From contig NZ_JAHXBG010000017.1 of the NCBI RefSeq assembly GCF_020103725.1, forward strand, positions 1 through 64,000: a stretch of 64,000 nt of DNA, given 5' to 3'. The notes beneath the pieces are model-generated. The model worked only from the letters and a program-made list of their open reading frames with translations. It had not been told where the DNA came from and did no database searches. Of this stretch, positions 7,283 through 15,139 are shown piece by piece (positions within the stretch are counted from its first letter, which is position 1; each line of letters starts with the position of its first letter). Source of the DNA: Hyalangium gracile. GTDB lineage: Bacteria; Myxococcota; Myxococcia; Myxococcales; Myxococcaceae. A program made the position numbers and the translations under genes.

Positions 7283-9534
7283 TCACGCCTCCCGGCGGTT
7301 GCCGCCGTTGAGCTCGTTGTTGGCATACAGCTTCACCACGTACTGGGCCGCCAGCTTGCTGCTGGCATTCGCGGGCACGGTGAGCCGCCAGCGGCGCCCG
7401 CCCTCGATGGGGGTGTTGCGCTCCTCCTGCGTGTAGGCCTCCCACGCCGGAGTGATGGTGCCCTCCTCGACGACCACCTCCGCGTCCTGCGCGGGCTGGG
7501 GAATGCGCTCGCGCACCTCGCAGGTGATCTCCCGGTCCAGGTTGTTGACGAGCTCGATGGTGATGTCGTGCCACAGCTCGGTGGTCGCGACGATCTTCGT
7601 CCCGCTGCGGGCCTCGTGGTACTTCGTGTTCCGAGCGCAGCGGATGGCCTGCTCCACGCCCAGGCCCAGCTTGAAGTCCCCGCGCGGCGCCACCGAGGGC
7701 AGGGTGGTGGAGAGCACGTACTCGCCGCCCACGTACACCTCCGCCGGGCCGGCCAGCATGGGCGCCGGCAGCGGGTTCTTCACCTGCGCCTGACGGTAGA
7801 CGTTGGTGTCCTCGCGAGGGACGACCACGTAGAGGACGCTGGCCTCGCCGGTGCGCGTGCCCAGCGCCACGGAGTGGAACGTGCCATCCGAGGGGACATC
7901 CACGGTGGCATCCGCCGCGTAGCTGAAGTCGAAGAAGCCGTCGATGCTCGTGGCGTCCGTCGCGCCCGAGGGCAGCGGTGCGTGGGCGGCCGAGCGCGCC
8001 CGCCTCTCCGCCTCGGCCACCACGGCCATGACGTCGAACGTCACCGTGACCGAGAAGCGCGCCAGCGTCTCCAGATAGAAGCGCCGCGAGTCCACGGGCT
8101 GGAGCCGGTTGCGGTTGCTGGCATCGGCGGGCGAGGAGAGCCGTAGGTGGGTGAACACCACCGCCTCCAGGCCCGCCTGGGTGGGGGCCGCGCCACCCGG
8201 CCCGCGCGTCCGGCCCGCCCCCGCTCTCCCTCCAACGGAGACCATCTTCTCGACGGAAGCGGAGCGCGCCGGAGCCGCGGGCCGCGGCATGGGAGGCGGA
8301 GGCGCGGCTGGGGCGGGCATGACAACCGATGGGGAGACGAGGCTGGAGCTCTCCTCATAGGCCTCCTCCTTCATCATCTCGACAGGCTCCTCCGCGGCCG
8401 CCATGTCCGCGAGCGCCTCGTCGTCCATGCTCTCCGCCTCCACGTCCCTCATCGGCCGTGCGCCCTTCTTCTTCGACTTGTGCGCGTCTCGCGGGGCCGA
8501 CAGCGCCTCGATGACGGAGCCGTCCTCCAGGTCCGCGGGCGCGGGCAGCGCGGGGAGCGCGTACGGCGAGGGCGTGGGCAGCCTGTACAGCAGGATCGAT
8601 CGATCCCGGTCGTAGTCGGAGAAGAGCTGCGCGGCGCCCTGAGGCGCGGGACGGAACCCCGCGCGCTCGGGCGGCGGAGGCTGCGCGCGGCCGATGCGGA
8701 TGGAGGACAGCTCCGGCAGCTCCGTCCACGTCATCGGGGCGGCGGTGGAGAGCACCAGCTTCACCCCCCGCCAGTCCTCACCGGAGGCCTGGCACACGAG
8801 GGCGCGCATCACCAGCTCCACCTGGCGGCAGTCCCGGGACAGGCGGCACTGGTAGCTGGGAGCCCAGCGGGCGCCGGGGATGAAGTACTCCACGGAGAGC
8901 TCCGCGCGCGCCAGCGCGGCACCGCCGTGGCGCAGCTGCACGTGCACGGACTTGTAGAGCTCCGCCGCCGTCACCTCGCGGGCGGTGGAGGCCTGGGCGA
9001 TCTTCTGCTCCAGGACGGCCACCTCCTCGTGGAGCTTGCGGAGCTGCTCGCGCAGCTTGCGCGCCTCCGCGAGCCGGGACTGCACTCCCTCGTAGGCGAA
9101 CTGCTCCAGCGCCATGCGAGGCCCGAGCGGAGAGGGTGGGGGGGGCTTGCCCTCCTCGGGCTCCGGGCGCGGCGGGATGGGGATGTTGCCGAGGATGGAC
9201 ATCTCCCACTCGAGCTCGTGCAGCTGGCTCTCCACGGTCCGCACCTGCTGGCGCAGGGCGCGCAGCGCCGCCTGATCCACCGTCTCCAGCGGCGTCTCGC
9301 GAGGAGGGATCCACAGGCCCACGCGCACGTGGGTGGCGGAAAGATCCACCCGAGGGTTGTCCGCGGAGAGCACGCGCACGCGCACGGTGGGATCGAAGAG
9401 CGAGAGCGGCAGCCGTGGAATCTCCAGCTCCGTGGGGGCTTGCCGTCGGGGCAGTCCAGCACGAGCCGCCGCGTGACGCGGGCGCCCTGCTGGTAGAGGG
9501 TCACGGTGTCGATGCGGGATTCCACGACAGGCAT
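7283..9534 (-). pseudogene. DUF4139 domain-containing protein (MuiA-like), copy 2, one frameshift
   Basis: The start (MPVVESRIDTVTLYQQGARV, ATG at 9534, GGAG ribosome-binding site) is the typical DUF4140 N-terminus, but after about 33 codons the frame fails. The true continuation (TELEIPRLPLSLFDPTVRVR) is one base out of register. The break is in a run of five C on the coding strand (plus strand about 9431-9436); a sixth C would restore a 750-residue protein. Then follow a coiled coil (about 100-185), the DUF4139 body with a Pro-rich insert (PAPAAPPPPMPRPAAPARSA), and an end with WRLTVPANASSKLAAQYVVK. An open frame to 10069 is spurious before 9430. A homopolymer error in the assembly is as likely as real loss. 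Confidence 0.8.
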
Positions 9535-9694
9535 GTGCGCTCCCGGGAAGCAGTGCGCGGAACGCTAGATCGGTGTCCTGCGCCGAGGTGAAGGAAATCC
9601 GCCTCGAAATCCACCGGGAATATCGGCCCCTCGCGGCGTAACGGTGGTGGGGCGGCGATGTTCGAGGCCCCCGGGAGGATGAAGGGGTGCGCCC
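9535..9694. promoter_or_regulatory. Divergent promoter region between the DUF4139 operon and the ECF sigma operon
   Basis: About 160 bases separate the two divergent gene sets, so the promoters of both must lie here. GGAAC- and GGAAT-type elements resembling ECF -35 boxes are present (near 9556 and 9626), but I could not pair one with a convincing -10 element at normal spacing. Co-control of both sides by the ECF factor is inferred from position only. Confidence 0.3.
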
Positions 9695-10354
9695 GTGGAT
9701 TTGCTTGGGCTGCAGGCTCGCCGCGTGCAAACTAGCCCTCGCGTGGAGTTCCCATTCCGCTTCAGCCGCTCCCGGGCTCGGCCGCGGGCCGGGGAGCCGG
9801 CTTCTCCCGGAGCCCCTCTGCCTCCTCCCGCCAGTCCGGCGGCGGAGTTCCAGCAGGTCGTGGCTCTCTGCGAGGCGAGGCTGGAGGAGAAGGCACGCTT
9901 CCTGTGCCGGGGACGCAACCCGTCGGACGCGACGGATCTGCTGCAGGACACCTACGAGCGGGCGTTCCGCGCCTTCCACACGTATGACAGGAACGCGCCC
10001 CCGCTGCCGTGGCTGGCCTCCATCCTCACCCGGCGGTTCCTCGACATGTGCCGTCAGGACAAGCGGCACCCCCAGCAGCAGCTCACCGAGTCGCTGGACG
10101 TGCCGAGCGAGGAGGCAGGCCCCGCGGAGGTCTGGGCCGGGTATACGCTGGAGGATGTCTGGCGTGCGGTGGACCTGCTGCCCGAGGAGTTCCGCGACGT
10201 GGTGCGGCTGAAGGACATGGAAGGGCTGGCGTACGCGGAGATTTCCCAGCGGCTGGGCATCCCCGCGATGACGGTGGGGACGCGGCTGTTCCGGGCGCGC
10301 AAGAAGCTCAAGGAGCTGCTGCTGAAGAAGGCGGAGACAGGGGGGGCGTCATGA
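9695..10354 (+). CDS. ECF-type RNA polymerase sigma factor
   Basis: Up to 219 residues from a GTG at 9695; the first 45-50 residues are low-complexity and the true start may be later (other GTG codons follow). Region 2 is visible in NPSDATDLLQDTYERAFRAF and WLASILTRRFLDMCR, and region 4 in DLLPEEFRDVVRLKDMEGLA with helix-turn-helix AEISQRLGIPAMTVGTRLFRA. It should direct RNA polymerase to a small regulon. Its last codon overlaps the start of the next gene by ATGA, and that gene begins with a zinc-finger anti-sigma module, so this is a sigma/anti-sigma pair. The facing DUF4139 operon is a possible target. Confidence 0.88.
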   Translation: MDLLGLQARRVQTSPRVEFPFRFSRSRARPRAGEPASPGAPLPPPASPAAEFQQVVALCEARLEEKARFLCRGRNPSDATDLLQDTYERAFRAFHTYDRNAPPLPWLASILTRRFLDMCRQDKRHPQQQLTESLDVPSEEAGPAEVWAGYTLEDVWRAVDLLPEEFRDVVRLKDMEGLAYAEISQRLGIPAMTVGTRLFRARKKLKELLLKKAETGGAS

Positions 10355-13287
10355 CGGCTTCCTGCGAGCAGCTGGCCGCGTTCGTGGACGGCGAGCTCTC
10401 CGAGGCGGAGGCCGCGGCCTTCCAGGAGCACCTCGCCGGCTGCGCGGACTGCCAGGCCGGGCTCGAGGATCAGGTGCAGGCCAGCCTCGCGGTGGGCGAG
10501 CTGGCGAAGGGCAGGAAGTCGGAGCGCCGGGGGCCGTTCCAGCCCGTCTGGGCCCGTCCCCGCGTGCGGGTGCTGGCGTTCTCGGCGGGCCTGGCGGCGC
10601 TGATCGGCCTCCTCGTGGTGAGCTCGTATCGCTCCTCCCGCAAGGGGCTGGAGGATCCGCTCCACCTGGCGAGCGCGGACACCCGGCCGCTGGAGGGACG
10701 GCTCGGCTATCCGGGCGCGGATCGGTACCGGAAGCTCGGGACGATGCGCGGCGGGCCGGACCGAGGGACGGGACCGGACCTGCGCGTGCTGGCGCAGCTG
10801 GAGGAGCAAGGGGACTTTCGCGGCGTGGCGACGGCGTACCTGCTCGCCGGCGATGCCGAGCGCGCGGAGGCCTATCTGGACCACGTGCCGCGCTCACCGG
10901 ACGTCGACAGCGATCGGGCGCTGGCGGCGCTCGGGCGAGGAGACCTGGATCGAGCGCTGGGGCTGCTGGATGGGGCGCTGGCGGCGGAGCCCGAGGCGCT
11001 GCGCGCGCACTGGAACCGGGGCGTGGTGCTGCGGGCGATGTCCCTGCAGCTGGCCGCGGCGGCGGAGTTCCAGCACGTCGCGGAGAAGGGAGAGCCCGGC
11101 TGGAGCGACGAGGCGCGACAGCTCGCGGAAGGGCTTCGCTCGGGTGCCGAGAACCGGCGCAAGTCCTGGACCGCCATGAAGGACGCGGGCATGGCGCTCG
11201 CGCTGGAGGGCAAGGCGCCACCTGCCGCGATGCTCTCCCGGAACCCGGGGCTGATGCGGCTGTACCTGTACCATGCGGTCCGGGCCGCGATGTCCCAGGA
11301 GCAGGTGCTCGCGCTGCTGCCGGTGGCGGAGGCGCTCGATCAGGTGTCTCGGACACGCACGGCCGTCGAGTACGTCCAGCGCGTCTCGCGAGCGGACGTC
11401 GCGCGGCGAGGCCCGCTGGCGGAGACGTACCGCGCGCACCTCTCGGGGCAGCAGCCGCTGTCGGGCGCGGAGGCGGAGGCGTACCTGGATCGCCTCCGGC
11501 GCTCGGGAGAGAAGGACCTGCTCCTGGGAGCCATCGTGCTGCTGAGGGCCGAGCGCCAGCACCTGGCCGAGCTGGAGCCCCTCGTCGAGCAGTCCGGGGA
11601 TGCGACGTGGTACCGGGCCCCGCTGGTGAAGGCCCAGGTGCAGGAGGACCTGTCCCGGGGCGACGCCGTCCGGGCCGAGCGGCGCCTCCTGGAGGCCATC
11701 GACGAGTGCCGCCGCGCGAACCTGGAGCACCGCTGCGTCATGCTCCAGGAGGAGCTGAGCGAGCTGTACAACAAGCTCGACCGCCGCCGCGAGGCCGTGG
11801 GGCCGGCGCGCGAGGCGCTGGAGGTGGCTCGCCGGACCGACGACTGGTTCCATGAGGATCTGCTCGTGTACGACCTCATGACCAGCGCGCGGCTGAGCCA
11901 TGAGGCGGCGCTGGCCAGGGCCTATCTCGACGAGTACCTGCAGCGCGAGCCAGGGAGCTGCGAGCGCCGGGCCGAGTACCACTACGGGCGTGCGCTCCTC
12001 GCCGTGGAGGCGCTGGATGCCGCGACCGCCCGGCGGGAGGTCCAGGCCGCACGCGCCTGTGACGCTCCGCCGACGCTGTTCGAAGTGTCTGTCTACGGCG
12101 ATCTCCTCCGGCTCGGTGGGAGCCCCGAGGAGGTGGCCCGGGCCGAGGAGCGCATCCGGACGCTCCGGGCGGACGCCTCACTCAAGCCGGGCCAGCGGCT
12201 GTTCCTGGAGCACGTGGCGGGCCGCATCCTCATCGAGCGGGATCGCCCCGCGGGCCAGCGGGCGCTGCGAGACGTCATCGCCGGAGCGGAGAAGCTGCGC
12301 CAGACCGACATCGAGGCGCGCAAGGCCTGGACCTACAGCCACCAGGTGCTGGTGCTGGACGCCGGGAGGGCAGGGGAGTTCGACGCGGCCATCGCGCTCC
12401 TCTCCGCCGAGCTCGAGCGGGCCGCGCCGGCGAGCTGCCTCCTCGCCCTGGCCGGACAGGATGAGCGGGTCCTCTTCATGGCGAGGGGGCCGAAAGGCGA
12501 GCTTCGGGGCGAGTACCTGGGGCAGCGCACGCGCCCTCTGCGCGAGGAGGTCCCCGCCGTGCCAGGGCCGCTCCTCGAGGTGCTCGAGAGCTGTGACTCG
12601 GTGCGGGTGCTCGCGGAGCCCATCCTCCAGGGACGGCCGGAGCTGCTGCCTCCGGAGAGGGCGTGGAGCTACCTGGTGCCCCGGGTGGGAGTCGCGAAGG
12701 CACCCGCCGTCACGGCCCCAGGCAAGCATGTCGTGGTCACCGACGTGGAGCCTCCAGCCTCCTTGAAGCTGCCCCACCTGCTGCCGTGGAGCCGTCCGCC
12801 GAGGCCGGGCGAGGTCCACCTGCGGGGCAAATCCGCCACACCCGCGACGGTGCTGGCGGAGATCGCCGATGCCACCGAGGTGGAGTTCCATGCCCACGGA
12901 CTGATCCGCTCGGGGTTCTCGGATGCCTCGTTCCTGGCGCTCTCGCCCGAGGAGGGGGGCCGCTTCGCGCTCACGGCGGGAGACCTCCAGGGACGCTCGC
13001 TGCGAGGAGCCCCGCTGGTGCTGCTGGCCGCGTGTCATGCCAACGGGGGCGCCTGGCGCTACTACGCCGTGTGGAGCCTGCCAGCGGCGTTCATCCAGGC
13101 CGGAGCCCGCGCGGTGGTGGCGCCGACCGCCCAGGTGCCGGATGTCGAGGTGGGGGACGTCTTCCAGGAGCTGCTCGAGCGCGTGGAGCGGGGAGCGAGC
13201 CCCGCGCAGGCCCTGAGAGACATCCGCGTGGCCGGGTTTCAGAAGGGAACGGGGCGCTGGGTGTCGGATCTCGTCGTCTTCGAGTAG
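10351..13287 (+). CDS. Anti-sigma zinc finger, transmembrane, TPR, CHAT-protease fusion
   Basis: 978 residues. Residues 1-40 form an anti-sigma zinc finger (Cys5, His27, Cys31, Cys34; EHLAGCADC). A single transmembrane helix lies at about 72-92. Residues about 130-690 are helical TPR-like repeats. Residues about 790-978 form a CHAT domain (caspase family): FHAHG has the likely catalytic His (847 or 849) and LLAACHANGG holds Cys895, followed by SLPAAFIQAGARAVVAPTAQ. It probably holds the ECF factor at the membrane, with TPRs and protease on the other side. Families with separate parts are well known; sensing and self-cleavage here are inference. The start at 10351 is fixed by the ATGA overlap. 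Membrane topology needs testing, since the N-terminus should be cytoplasmic. Confidence 0.88.
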   Translation: MTASCEQLAAFVDGELSEAEAAAFQEHLAGCADCQAGLEDQVQASLAVGELAKGRKSERRGPFQPVWARPRVRVLAFSAGLAALIGLLVVSSYRSSRKGLEDPLHLASADTRPLEGRLGYPGADRYRKLGTMRGGPDRGTGPDLRVLAQLEEQGDFRGVATAYLLAGDAERAEAYLDHVPRSPDVDSDRALAALGRGDLDRALGLLDGALAAEPEALRAHWNRGVVLRAMSLQLAAAAEFQHVAEKGEPGWSDEARQLAEGLRSGAENRRKSWTAMKDAGMALALEGKAPPAAMLSRNPGLMRLYLYHAVRAAMSQEQVLALLPVAEALDQVSRTRTAVEYVQRVSRADVARRGPLAETYRAHLSGQQPLSGAEAEAYLDRLRRSGEKDLLLGAIVLLRAERQHLAELEPLVEQSGDATWYRAPLVKAQVQEDLSRGDAVRAERRLLEAIDECRRANLEHRCVMLQEELSELYNKLDRRREAVGPAREALEVARRTDDWFHEDLLVYDLMTSARLSHEAALARAYLDEYLQREPGSCERRAEYHYGRALLAVEALDAATARREVQAARACDAPPTLFEVSVYGDLLRLGGSPEEVARAEERIRTLRADASLKPGQRLFLEHVAGRILIERDRPAGQRALRDVIAGAEKLRQTDIEARKAWTYSHQVLVLDAGRAGEFDAAIALLSAELERAAPASCLLALAGQDERVLFMARGPKGELRGEYLGQRTRPLREEVPAVPGPLLEVLESCDSVRVLAEPILQGRPELLPPERAWSYLVPRVGVAKAPAVTAPGKHVVVTDVEPPASLKLPHLLPWSRPPRPGEVHLRGKSATPATVLAEIADATEVEFHAHGLIRSGFSDASFLALSPEEGGRFALTAGDLQGRSLRGAPLVLLAACHANGGAWRYYAVWSLPAAFIQAGARAVVAPTAQVPDVEVGDVFQELLERVERGASPAQALRDIRVAGFQKGTGRWVSDLVVFE

Positions 13288-13359
13288 CCGTCCCACGGGG
13301 AAATCCCCTTGGACCCGGGAATAGGGCCGGACGGCTGCGTAGAAGGAGCGGAGGGCATC

Positions 13360-13872
13360 ATGAACAGCACGTGGAGAGCAGCAATGAGGCGTGGAGTCTT
13401 CGTGGCACTCGTCGTGTGTGGGGCACAGGCCGCGCTGGCCGACGAGCCCAGGCGGGCCGCCACCCCCAGCGCGAGCTCGGGGAAGGCGGACGGCGCCCAG
13501 GCCAGCGCGCCGACCTACTTCGACCTGGCGGTGTCCAACGGACCGGGGCGGGGCGTGACCGTCTACCGCTTCCATCGGGCGGAGCAGAAGCTCACCTTGC
13601 TGGAGCGCCTCGAGGGGGATGCGGCCGGGGCTCGGACGAAGACCTTCAACCCGCTCCAGACGCTGGGGAACGCCATCATCGTCCTCTCACCGGAGGGGCG
13701 GAAGAAGCCGCCTCCGCCCCCGCCTCCGGGAGATGAGCTGCGCAACCGGTGGAAGGTGCCCGACGCGGAGGTCGCGACGGCGATGCAGCAGCTCAAGGCC
13801 CAGGTGTCCAACCCGGGGCCCGTGTCCATCGGGCAGCTTCAGTCCGCGGCGGCGGCTCCCCAGGCGAAGTAG
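13360..13872 (+). CDS. Secreted protein of unknown function downstream of the CHAT gene
   Basis: 170 residues with a Sec signal (RRGVFVALVVCGAQAALA, cleavage near residue 27). The mature protein has a low-complexity start, a compact part (TYFDLAVSNGPGRGVTVYRF, LTLLERLEGD), a run of seven prolines in KKPPPPPPPGDE and an Ala-rich end. I do not recognise a family. The ATG at 13360 has a GGAG-type ribosome-binding site; an ATG at 13384 is an alternative. It follows the CHAT gene by 72 nt on the same strand, so it may be the third gene of that operon. Confidence 0.65.
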   Translation: MNSTWRAAMRRGVFVALVVCGAQAALADEPRRAATPSASSGKADGAQASAPTYFDLAVSNGPGRGVTVYRFHRAEQKLTLLERLEGDAAGARTKTFNPLQTLGNAIIVLSPEGRKKPPPPPPPGDELRNRWKVPDAEVATAMQQLKAQVSNPGPVSIGQLQSAAAAPQAK

Positions 13873-13884
13873 CGGGGCGTCCGC

Positions 13885-14433
13885 CTACTTGCGGGCAGGC
13901 ACCGAGGAGCGCACGCGCCGGTAGCGGAACTCCTCGGGCTTGCCGTTCTTCTCGAGGATCACGACGAGGGAGTCCTCACCGGTCCGCCGGTAGGTCAGGC
14001 GGCTCGTGCCCTCACCGGAGGGATCGGCGCCCTCGAAGACCGCCTCGCGGGGGCCTGACTGGATGATCGGCCAGGCCAGCGGCCGGTCCTTCTCCTCGCG
14101 AGCGTTGAGCTTCGGGTCGAAGTGGCGGAACCGGAGCACGAGCTTGCCGTCCTCCGACTTGATGGTGAGCAGCTCGAAGAGCTGCACCTTGCCGTCCTGC
14201 GCCCAGCGCCACATCCCCATCAGCGAGTCCCCCGCGGGCGCGGTCCAGAGCTCCTCGGACAGGTGGGTGGCGGACTCGTCCCGCCAGTGCCCTTCGAGCC
14301 AGGCGAGGTCCGTCAGCTTGGAGGTGGGCGCGGGCGGAGCCGCCTGGAGCGGGGTGACGGCGAGGAGCACGGCCGCGAGCGCCAGTCCGCGAGCGGCGGA
14401 CCATGGCTGTCGAACACCTTTGAGCGGATGCAT
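13885..14433 (-). CDS. Secreted DUF6265-like protein
   Basis: 182 residues with an N-terminal signal (ALAAVLLAVTPLQA). The mature protein opens with LAWLEGHWRDE and continues with SLMGMWRW, FELLTIKSEDGKLVLRFRHF, WPIIQSG and LVVILEKNGKPEEFRYRRV, a beta-rich pattern typical of DUF6265, a lipocalin-like secreted family of unknown role. The ATG at 14433 gives a good signal peptide; an upstream ATG at 14550 does not. It is convergent with the preceding gene and divergent from the isomerase gene, with a shared 76-nt promoter gap. Confidence 0.75.
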   Translation of the reverse strand: MHPLKGVRQPWSAARGLALAAVLLAVTPLQAAPPAPTSKLTDLAWLEGHWRDESATHLSEELWTAPAGDSLMGMWRWAQDGKVQLFELLTIKSEDGKLVLRFRHFDPKLNAREEKDRPLAWPIIQSGPREAVFEGADPSGEGTSRLTYRRTGEDSLVVILEKNGKPEEFRYRRVRSSVPARK

Positions 14434-14509
14434 TCCGGGTTCCTGGGGTTGGGCGTGGCGTATATCCCTCGTTATCACGAGTGGCTGCGGCGCCAGCCAG
14501 GAGGAATGC

Positions 14510-15139
14510 ATGAGCGGCGAGCTCGAGTTCTGGTTCGATTTTGCGAGCACCTATTCCTACGTGGCGGCCATGCGCGTGGAGGCCGAGGCCTCCCGGGCAG
14601 GCGCCAAGGTCCTCTGGCGCCCGTTCCTGCTGGGGCCGATCTTCTCGGAGCAGCTGGGCATCAAGGACTCCCCCTTCAACGTGAATCCGGTGCGCGGCCG
14701 GTACATGTGGAGGGATCTGGAGCGGCTCTGCGCGAAGTTCGGCCTGCCCTGGCGCAAGCCGTCCGTCTTCCCCCGCAACGGCACGCTCGCGTCGCGCGTC
14801 GCCCTGGTGGGCGCGGAGGAGCCGTGGGCACCGGACTTCGTGCGCGCCGTCTACTCGGCGAACTTCGCCGAGGACCAGGACATCTCCTCGCGGGCGGTGC
14901 TCGAGGCGCTGCTCGCGAAGGTGGGGGTGGACGCGCGGGCAGTGCTCGCGCGAGCGGAGGCCGAGGCGAACAAGCCGCGCCTGCGGGAGCAGACGCGGCG
15001 GGCGGCCGAGCTCGGCATCTTCGGCGCGCCCAACTTCATCGTGAAGGGCGAGCTGTTCTTCGGACAGGACCGGCTGGACGACGCGCTCGCCTTCCTGGCC
15101 TCCGGCGCCTCGGCGCCTACCTCCGTGTCGTCAGGGTGA
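14510..15139 (+). CDS. 2-hydroxychromene-2-carboxylate isomerase-like (DsbA/kappa-GST fold)
   Basis: 209 residues with a strong AGGAGGA ribosome-binding site. The start ELEFWFDFASTYSYVAAMRV is the thioredoxin-fold strand plus the family's Ser in the position of the DsbA active-site Cys; IFGAPNFIVKGELFFGQDRL near the C-terminus is the cis-Pro loop of this family. Characterised relatives use glutathione to isomerise 2-hydroxychromene-2-carboxylate in naphthalene breakdown or belong to kappa-class glutathione transferases. No other aromatic pathway gene lies nearby, so the physiological substrate is open. Its last 23 nt overlap the end of the convergent GH88 gene. Confidence 0.85.
   Translation: MSGELEFWFDFASTYSYVAAMRVEAEASRAGAKVLWRPFLLGPIFSEQLGIKDSPFNVNPVRGRYMWRDLERLCAKFGLPWRKPSVFPRNGTLASRVALVGAEEPWAPDFVRAVYSANFAEDQDISSRAVLEALLAKVGVDARAVLARAEAEANKPRLREQTRRAAELGIFGAPNFIVKGELFFGQDRLDDALAFLASGASAPTSVSSG

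Noticed and set aside
5272-7311. Open frame of 679 codons on the plus strand
   Set aside because: Shadow of the DUF4139 gene. It reads as His/Arg/Gly-rich low-complexity sequence with no start signal.
9535-10069. Minus-strand extension of the second DUF4139 frame upstream of 9534
   Set aside because: It runs antisense through the ECF sigma gene, has no protein-like features, and the true N-terminus lies in another frame starting at 9534.
12178-13575. Minus-strand frame of 465 codons
   Set aside because: Antisense to the CHAT domain coding region, which has the conserved His and Cys on the plus strand.
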